Assembly (NCBI RefSeq): GCF_021513275.1
Contig: NZ_CP090978.1
Span: 6,009,001-6,073,000, forward strand
Reading direction: 5' to 3'
From: Paenibacillus hexagrammi
Lineage (GTDB): Bacteria; Bacillota; Bacilli; Paenibacillales; NBRC-103111
Length of the DNA stretch: 64,000 nucleotides
Shown: positions 58,814 through 64,000 of the stretch, piece by piece
How positions within the stretch are numbered: the first letter of the stretch is position 1
How the letters are laid out: every line of letters begins with the position of its first letter
The notes under the pieces: model-generated
Databases searched by the model: none
What the model was told of the DNA's origin: nothing
The model's input: the letters and a program-made list of their open reading frames with translations, nothing else
Made by a program: the position numbers and the translations under genes

Positions 58814-58872
58814 TTTGCCGATTTTCAAACCAAACAGTCGAACTGTACGCTGTAGCGTTTGTCATGATTTTG

Positions 58873-60015
58873 TCACGGTTGGAACGGGGCCGGGCGTTCG
58901 CTCGTTCTTCCGAAGTGGTGAAGGATCGCCTGAACAATGCGCTGAGAGGCTTTTCCGTCCCCGTAAGGATTAGCTGCCTGACTCATTTTATTGTATAAAT
59001 TTGCATCCGTCAGCAAGGCCCGTGTACGTTCATATACCTTCTCCTCGCTTGTTCCCACCAGCTCCAGAGTGCCTGCATCAATGCCTTCAGGACGCTCCGT
59101 CGTCTCACGAAGTACTAGTGCCGGCACGCCGAATGAAGGTGCCTCTTCTTGAATACCGCCGGAATCGGTCAAAATCATATGGGTATGCGGATAAAAATTA
59201 TGAAGCTCGAACACATCAAGCGGATCAATCAGTTTAATTCTAGGATGATCGCCTAAAATCTCATGAGCCGGCTCTTTAACGGCTGGGCTTGGGTGAACAG
59301 GATACACAATGGCGATATCCTCGAATTCATCGGCAATCCGGCGCACAGCTCGGAAAATTTGTCGATGCGGTTCGCCTTGCGACTCTCGGCGGTGGGCTGT
59401 CATTAGGATCAGTTTGCGGCCTTGCGCCCAATCCAGAATCGGATGCTGGAAGTCCTTCTGAACCGTATATTGGAACACATCCGTTACTGTGTTGCCTGTA
59501 ATGTAGATGCGATCCTCCGGTTTGTTCTCTTTGCGCAGGCTGCTCGCCGATAGATCCGTCGGGGCAAAATGCAGATCGGAGAGTACACCCGTCAACTGGC
59601 GGTTCATCTCTTCCGGATACGGGGACATCTTATTCCAAGTCCTGAGGCCCGCTTCTACGTGGCCCACTTGAATCTGCTGCAGAAACGCCGCATAGCTGCC
59701 CAAGAATGTCGTCAACGTATCGCCATGGACCAGAATCAGGTCCGGCTTCGTTTCCTGAAAGACCGGCTCCAGTCCTTGCAGCACGCGGATGGTGATTTCG
59801 TTCAGCGTCTGGCGGTCCTTCATGACATTCAAGTCGAAATCCGGCTTAATCTTGAACAGATCGAGTACCTGATCCAGGATTTCGCGATGCTGTGCTGTTA
59901 CGCATACGAGCGATTCAATATGCTCAGGATGCTTCTCCAGCTCTAGTACGAGCGGAGCCATTTTAATAGCTTCAGGTCTTGTCCCAAAGATCGTAATGAT
60001 TTTCAAACGCTTCAT
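58873..60015 (-). CDS. wecB: UDP-N-acetylglucosamine 2-epimerase (non-hydrolysing)
   Basis: 380 residues. Interconverts UDP-GlcNAc and UDP-ManNAc, the donor for TagA-type ManNAc transfer in wall polymers (called mnaA in Bacillus). Motifs: IFGTRPEAIKMAPLVLELEK, VHGDTLTTFLGSYAAF, VEAGLRTWNKMSPYPEEMNRQ, and TDSGGIQEEAPSFGVPALVLR. GGGGGAG precedes ATG 60015. It follows upp by 20 bp. ManNAc is the sugar pyruvylated by CsaB, linking this gene to the S-layer region. Confidence 0.95.
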   Translation of the reverse strand: MKRLKIITIFGTRPEAIKMAPLVLELEKHPEHIESLVCVTAQHREILDQVLDLFKIKPDFDLNVMKDRQTLNEITIRVLQGLEPVFQETKPDLILVHGDTLTTFLGSYAAFLQQIQVGHVEAGLRTWNKMSPYPEEMNRQLTGVLSDLHFAPTDLSASSLRKENKPEDRIYITGNTVTDVFQYTVQKDFQHPILDWAQGRKLILMTAHRRESQGEPHRQIFRAVRRIADEFEDIAIVYPVHPSPAVKEPAHEILGDHPRIKLIDPLDVFELHNFYPHTHMILTDSGGIQEEAPSFGVPALVLRETTERPEGIDAGTLELVGTSEEKVYERTRALLTDANLYNKMSQAANPYGDGKASQRIVQAILHHFGRTSERPAPFQP

Positions 60016-60035
60016 CGGTTCTTACTCCCCCACTC

Positions 60036-60665
60036 TTATTTCGTACCGAACAAACGGTCCCCTGCATCTCCAAGACCAGGAACAATATAGCCATGATCGT
60101 TCAGATAATCGTCTACAGCCGCCACGTAGATGTCCACGTTTGGATGCTCATTTTGCACGGCTTTAATGCCTTCCGGCGCTGCAATCAGGCACATCAGCTT
60201 GATCTGCGTGCAGCCTCTGCGTTTTAGCACTTCAATTGCTGCATTCGCCGAGCCCCCGGTTGCCAGCATCGGGTCAATGACAATCAGCTCCCGCTCCAGG
60301 ACATCCGTTGGAAGCTTCACATAGTACTCCACCGGTTGAAGTGTCTCCGGGTCGCGGTACAAGCCGACGTGTCCGACCTTAGCTGCAGGAAGCAGCTTAA
60401 GAATGCCGTCTACCATCCCTAGACCTGCACGCAGAATTGGGATAAGCCCCAGCATTCTGCCGGAAATAATACGGCAATCTGCAGTCGTCACTGGCGTCTT
60501 CACCTGTACGTGCTCTAGCGGGATATCGCGGGTAATCTCGTAAGCCATTAGCGTCGCGACTTCGTCTACGAGCTCGCGGAAGTCTTTTGTATTCGTATTT
60601 TCATCACGAATATATGTAAGTTTGTGTTGGATAAGCGGATGATCACAGATAAATACTTTCCCCAT
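60036..60665 (-). CDS. upp: Uracil phosphoribosyltransferase
   Basis: 209 residues; makes UMP from uracil and PRPP (pyrimidine salvage). PRPP-binding loop [20 protein letters not shown] and C-terminal [11 protein letters not shown] are diagnostic. AGGAGG upstream of ATG 60665. It has its own promoter and is separated from glyA by a terminator. Confidence 0.97.
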   Translation of the reverse strand: MGKVFICDHPLIQHKLTYIRDENTNTKDFRELVDEVATLMAYEITRDIPLEHVQVKTPVTTADCRIISGRMLGLIPILRAGLGMVDGILKLLPAAKVGHVGLYRDPETLQPVEYYVKLPTDVLERELIVIDPMLATGGSANAAIEVLKRRGCTQIKLMCLIAAPEGIKAVQNEHPNVDIYVAAVDDYLNDHGYIVPGLGDAGDRLFGTK

Positions 60666-60698
60666 AATTTGTTTCCTCCTGAAAGCTTTCTACATAAG

Positions 60699-60737
60699 CG
60701 TAAACCGTTATTTACGCAAATCTTATCCATTATATCA
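60699..60737 (-). promoter_or_regulatory. upp promoter (extended -10) and 5' UTR hairpin
   Basis: Minus-strand TGATATAAT, an extended -10, at 60729-60737, with no clear -35. Just downstream, GCGTAAA and TTTACGC pair (60699-60718) into a 7-bp hairpin in the leader. Confidence 0.5.
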
Positions 60738-60795
60738 TATGTTATCCAACTTATCCTCTACAAAACCTGCCTATTCTATTCTTCTTATTACAGAG

Positions 60796-60832
60796 CAAAA
60801 AAAGAGCCGGCTCATCGATCGAGTCAGCTCTT
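60796..60832 (-). terminator. Intrinsic terminator after glyA
   Basis: AGAGCTGACTC and GAGCCGGCTCT arms on the minus strand, followed by seven T's, ~20 bases beyond the glyA stop codon. Confidence 0.92.
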
Positions 60833-60852
60833 ATTTATGGAGATCTATGAAA

Positions 60853-62106
60853 TTAGTAGCTCAAACCTGGGTAAAGCGGGTACTGAGCTGTCAAATCTTT
60901 CACCATACCGCTTGCTTTTTCCAAAATAGCTTCATCCTTCGGATTTTTCAGTGTCATGCCGATGACTTTAGCAATTGTCTTCATCGCTTCAGCATCCATG
61001 CCGCGGGAAGTCACTGCTGGCGTACCCAAACGGATACCGCTAGTGATAAACGGACTTGTAGGATCGAAAGGAATTGCATTTTTGTTCGCTGTAATACCGA
61101 TTTCGTCCAGTACATGCTCTGCATCTTTACCTGTGATGTTCAGGTTGCGCAGGTCAACGAGCATCAAGTGGTTATCCGTACCGCCGGAAACCAGGTTAAT
61201 GCCTTCCGCTTGCAGGGACTCAGCTAGAACTTGAGCATTGCTGACGACTTTCTTCGCATACTCTTTGAATTCAGGCTGCAAAGCTTCGCCGAAGGATACG
61301 GCTTTAGCTGCGATGGTGTGCATCAATGGTCCGCCTTGGGAGCCAGGGAATACCGCTTTATCGATCGCTGCCGCCCAGGATTTGCGGGTCAAAATCATAC
61401 CGCCGCGAGGACCGCGAAGCGTTTTGTGCGTTGTTGTTGTAACAAAATGCGCGTGTGGCACTGGGTTTGGATGCAAGCCTGCAGCTACGAGACCTGCGAT
61501 ATGTGCCATATCTACGAAGAACAATGCGCCTACATCGTTAGCGATGGAAGCCAGTGCTTCGAAGTCGATGATACGCGGATACGCGCTTGCGCCCGCTACG
61601 ATCATGCGAGGCTTATGTTTGAATGCCGCTTTGCGGACATCGTCGTAATCAATGCGGAAATCTTTTTCGCTAACGCCGTAAGCAACGAAGTTGTACAGGA
61701 TACCGGATGCGTTAACCGGGCTGCCGTGAGTCAAGTGGCCGCCGTGCGCCAGATTCATACCCAGGACGGTATCACCATGATTCAATGCTGCCAAGTATAC
61801 CGCCATATTAGCTTGGGCACCGGAGTGAGGCTGCACGTTCGCATGCTCAGCACCGAACAATTCTTTCGCGCGGTCACGTGCAATATCTTCTACGACATCG
61901 ACGTATTCACAGCCGCCGTAGTATCTTTTGCCTGGGTAGCCTTCCGCATATTTATTGGTAAGGACCGTACCCATTGCTTCCATTACAGCTTCGCTGACAA
62001 TGTTCTCGGAAGCAATCAATTCAATTTTGTCGCGCTGGCGACCTAGCTCAAGGTTCATCGCTTCCGCGATTTTTGGATCCTGCTTGCTCAAAAAATTCGT
62101 AGACAT
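60853..62106 (-). CDS. glyA: Serine hydroxymethyltransferase
   Basis: 417 residues. PLP enzyme interconverting serine and glycine with one-carbon transfer to tetrahydrofolate. PLP-Lys in [31 protein letters not shown] and [17 protein letters not shown] also fit. GGGAGG precedes ATG 62106. It follows ywlG by 36 bp. Confidence 0.98.
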   Translation of the reverse strand: MSTNFLSKQDPKIAEAMNLELGRQRDKIELIASENIVSEAVMEAMGTVLTNKYAEGYPGKRYYGGCEYVDVVEDIARDRAKELFGAEHANVQPHSGAQANMAVYLAALNHGDTVLGMNLAHGGHLTHGSPVNASGILYNFVAYGVSEKDFRIDYDDVRKAAFKHKPRMIVAGASAYPRIIDFEALASIANDVGALFFVDMAHIAGLVAAGLHPNPVPHAHFVTTTTHKTLRGPRGGMILTRKSWAAAIDKAVFPGSQGGPLMHTIAAKAVSFGEALQPEFKEYAKKVVSNAQVLAESLQAEGINLVSGGTDNHLMLVDLRNLNITGKDAEHVLDEIGITANKNAIPFDPTSPFITSGIRLGTPAVTSRGMDAEAMKTIAKVIGMTLKNPKDEAILEKASGMVKDLTAQYPLYPGLSY

Positions 62107-62142
62107 GTTAACATTCCTCCCTAGTTATATCTATATCTTCTT

Positions 62143-62748
62143 TCAACAATCCGATTGGGGTGATGCTCCTTGATATTGCCGTCCTGCCGCTTCCTCGGTA
62201 TAAACCGCACGCATGCCGCCGATCAGCTTAGGTCTTGCATAAGCCATCGTGACATAGGCATGACCAATGTGCTTCACGGGCGGTCTGACTGGCACGGCTA
62301 CACGGCGTACATGCATGCCGATCAACGTACTGCCGATATCGATGCCCGCGTGAGCTTGAATCGTTTCTACTGCAACAGCTTTTTCAAAGTGGCGAAACGC
62401 ATAGGACGCCATAGCGCCACCGGCCTTCGGTACCGGAATCACCGACACTTCTTCCAAATGCGGGTACAAGGCAAGTGTTGCCTCATCAATAACAAGAGCC
62501 CGGTTCAAGTGTTCACAGCATTGGAATGCAGGATGAAGTCCAAATTCCCGGCATACAGCCTGTACGGTTTGGAAGATTGGCTGTGCCACATCCAAGGTCC
62601 CGGAAGTTCCGATGCGCTGCCCTACGACTTCACTCGTACTCGTGCCAACAACCAGCAGCTGCCCCGGCTTCAGTCCTCCTGCTTGCACCAACGCACGAAG
62701 ATTCGCTTCTACACCTTCAGCCACACTTTCAAGAATGGAATCGGACAT
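62143..62748 (-). CDS. ywlG: YwlG/UPF0340 (TIGR01440) family protein
   Basis: 201 residues. Conserved family phrases are LLVVGTSTSEVVGQRIGT, FQCCEHLNRALVIDE and AHAGIDIGSTLIGMHVRRVAVPVR. The function is not established to my knowledge. AGGAGG precedes ATG 62748; it lies 16 bp after rpiB. Same ywlE-rpiB-ywlG-glyA order as in B. subtilis. Confidence 0.92.
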   Translation of the reverse strand: MSDSILESVAEGVEANLRALVQAGGLKPGQLLVVGTSTSEVVGQRIGTSGTLDVAQPIFQTVQAVCREFGLHPAFQCCEHLNRALVIDEATLALYPHLEEVSVIPVPKAGGAMASYAFRHFEKAVAVETIQAHAGIDIGSTLIGMHVRRVAVPVRPPVKHIGHAYVTMAYARPKLIGGMRAVYTEEAAGRQYQGASPQSDC

Positions 62749-62764
62749 AGGGTCGCCTCCTGCC

Positions 62765-63223
62765 TTAGGGATGCAGAGTAAAGCGGTCTTCGATCTTCTG
62801 AACCTTGTTAATCCGATTTTGGTGACGAACGCCTTGCGAGAACTCCGTTTCCAGCCAAATCTTTACGATTTCTTCAGCAACGCCAGGCCCGATTACACGC
62901 TCACCAAGCGCGAGTACATTCGTATCGTTGTGCTCACGAGTTGCTTTAGCTGAGAATAAATCGTGAACTAGTGCACAGCGGATGCCGGGAACCTTGTTCG
63001 CAGCGATCGACATGCCGATTCCTGTACCGCAAATGAGAATACCTTTATCCGCTTCACCGGCAACAACCTTCTCGCAAACTTCCAACGCATAGTCGGGATA
63101 ATCCACGGAATCTGCGCAGCTGCAGCCGTAATCTATAACCTGGTGGCCCAAAGATTCAATAAAAGGAATGATAACATCTTTCAAACGATACCCTGCATGA
63201 TCCGCACCTAATGCAATTTTCAT
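62765..63223 (-). CDS. rpiB: Ribose-5-phosphate isomerase B
   Basis: 152 residues. Interconverts ribose-5-P and ribulose-5-P. Start MKIALGADHAGYRLKD; active-site Cys region DYGCSCADSVDYPDYA; GILICGTGIGMSIAANKVPGIR and ARASREHND-like ATREHNDTNVLALG. AAAGGAG precedes ATG 63223; a TATAAT (minus strand, 63261-63266) upstream may be its -10. Confidence 0.96.
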   Translation of the reverse strand: MKIALGADHAGYRLKDVIIPFIESLGHQVIDYGCSCADSVDYPDYALEVCEKVVAGEADKGILICGTGIGMSIAANKVPGIRCALVHDLFSAKATREHNDTNVLALGERVIGPGVAEEIVKIWLETEFSQGVRHQNRINKVQKIEDRFTLHP

Positions 63224-63287
63224 CGGTAAACGCTCCTTTGTTAAGTAACTTGCCCTTCCTATTATAGCCTAATGTCCACCAGAAAAC

Positions 63288-63330
63288 GAAAAAAAGAGCA
63301 GGATACGCGGAACTCCGCGTATTGCTCTTT
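63288..63330 (-). terminator. Intrinsic terminator after ywlE
   Basis: GAGCAATACGCGG and CCGCGTATCCTGCTC arms on the minus strand, followed by seven T's. It separates ywlE from rpiB. From 63331 to 63472 I see no gene. Confidence 0.9.
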
Positions 63331-63472
63331 TGCCCAGGCGACCGGCCGTATAACCCGATGCTCCATTGTGGTTGCTCCCACTCGTCGCCAGTTACATCAG
63401 GTCTTGCTTGTTATCATTATTTTAACGCATTCCTTCACACCTGTAAAGATGGTTCCGCTGTGCACCTGTAAT

Positions 63473-64000
63473 TTAAGACTTTGAGCGGGACTGCCATTCA
63501 CGAATCTTAGGGATCAGCTTATCGAGAAATTGATCAATCTCTGCGGCTGTCTCCCGGTATACCTCAATGGGTCCTCCGAAAGGATCGGAAATATCATAGT
63601 CGGGGGCCTGCAGGTCAAGCATCATATATCGCTGGCGTTCTTCATCTGTAATCGGCTCGGATAGGGCTTGCTTCAATTGAAGCTCGCTAATGAGCTTTTC
63701 CCGCTCTTCTACCACCTGGATTACCTTCGGGTCATCCTCAACGTACTCTTTTAGTGTATACGTTTTTTTCAACGGCATCCGGAAATCGTTGGATCACATT
63801 GCGCTTATGGCCAACGGTCATCGTTAGTATGAGATCTGCCCATTCGACTTCTGAGGCTTGGACAGCCAGAGAACGGATGGTATCCTGAAACCCGCTTCCT
63901 GCAAAATAGAGGCGCTGTTCGCCGAAATATCCCCTCCGGTGAATGCCGATACGCCAGCAGAACGGACCTCAGCCGCAAGTCCTTCTTTTTGCACCTTGAT
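63473..64000 (-). CDS. ywlE: Low-molecular-weight protein phosphatase YwlE (5' end outside window; two frameshifts)
   Basis: Family known for dephosphorylating tyrosine or, for B. subtilis YwlE, arginine. The last ~100 residues read in one frame and include the general-acid segment YDISDPFGGPIEVYRETAAEI. Two breaks, at the seven-T run 63763-63769 and at CCC 63891-63893, separate three frame segments. Removing one T and adding one C (plus strand) gives a continuous protein with GLAAEVRSAGVSAFTGGDIS, the usual region after the active-site loop. About 30 N-terminal residues, including the CX5R loop, are beyond the right edge. Confidence 0.88.

Overview
The window looks like a chromosomal segment of a spore-forming member of the Paenibacillaceae, most likely Paenibacillus. 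The basis is sporulation genes (spoIIID, spoIIQ, spoIID), flhO/flhP beside mbl, the ywlE-rpiB-ywlG-glyA-upp-atp order known from Bacillus, an NDH-1 cluster without nuoEFG, and SLH-domain surface proteins beside csaB/tagA/tagO. Every convincing gene lies on the minus strand, so transcription runs from high to low coordinates.

Layout. (1) 1-16456: five head-to-tail copies of one S-layer gene (1021 residues, three N-terminal SLH motifs), period 3438-3439 bp. Each copy has its own leader, and copies 2-5 have a visible terminator. Copy 1 runs off the left edge, so the array may be longer. (2) 16937-26796: a large SLH surface protein, then tagO, tagA, csaB and a DUF5693 membrane protein, which should build and pyruvylate the wall polymer that SLH domains bind. 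(3) 27004-33476: pgcA, fabZ, a CDP-alcohol phosphatidyltransferase, an EpuA-like small membrane protein, flhP, flhO, mbl, spoIIID. (4) 33828-40216: spoIIQ, spoIID, murA, a DUF1146 protein, and an SLH-anchored subtilisin. (5) 40349-50948: an 11-subunit NDH-1 (nuoABCDHIJKLMN). (6) 51369-58664: the complete F1Fo ATP synthase operon. (7) 58873-64000: wecB/mnaA, upp, glyA, a ywlG-family gene, rpiB and the 3' part of ywlE.

How it fits together: envelope biogenesis dominates. S-layer proteins and two other SLH proteins need a pyruvylated secondary cell wall polymer; csaB, tagA, tagO and, at the far end, wecB (ManNAc supply) provide it, and pgcA supplies glucose-1-phosphate for glycan precursors. murA, mbl and the spo genes add wall synthesis, cell shape and sporulation. 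NDH-1 and ATP synthase form the energy block.

Quality caveat: I find ten single-base frame breaks in eight genes (S-layer copies 1 and 2, pgcA, nuoH, nuoC twice, nuoA, atpB, ywlE twice), nearly all in short homopolymer runs. This pattern fits uncorrected sequencing indels better than biology, so none of these genes should be called dead on this evidence alone.

The most notable observations are the mosaic tandem S-layer array with a conserved palindrome in every leader, a repetitive ~140-residue insert inside CsaB, a candidate structured RNA ahead of the DUF5693-csaB-tagA-tagO genes, and a 39-bp-period hairpin array with a compensatory change between atpG and atpD.
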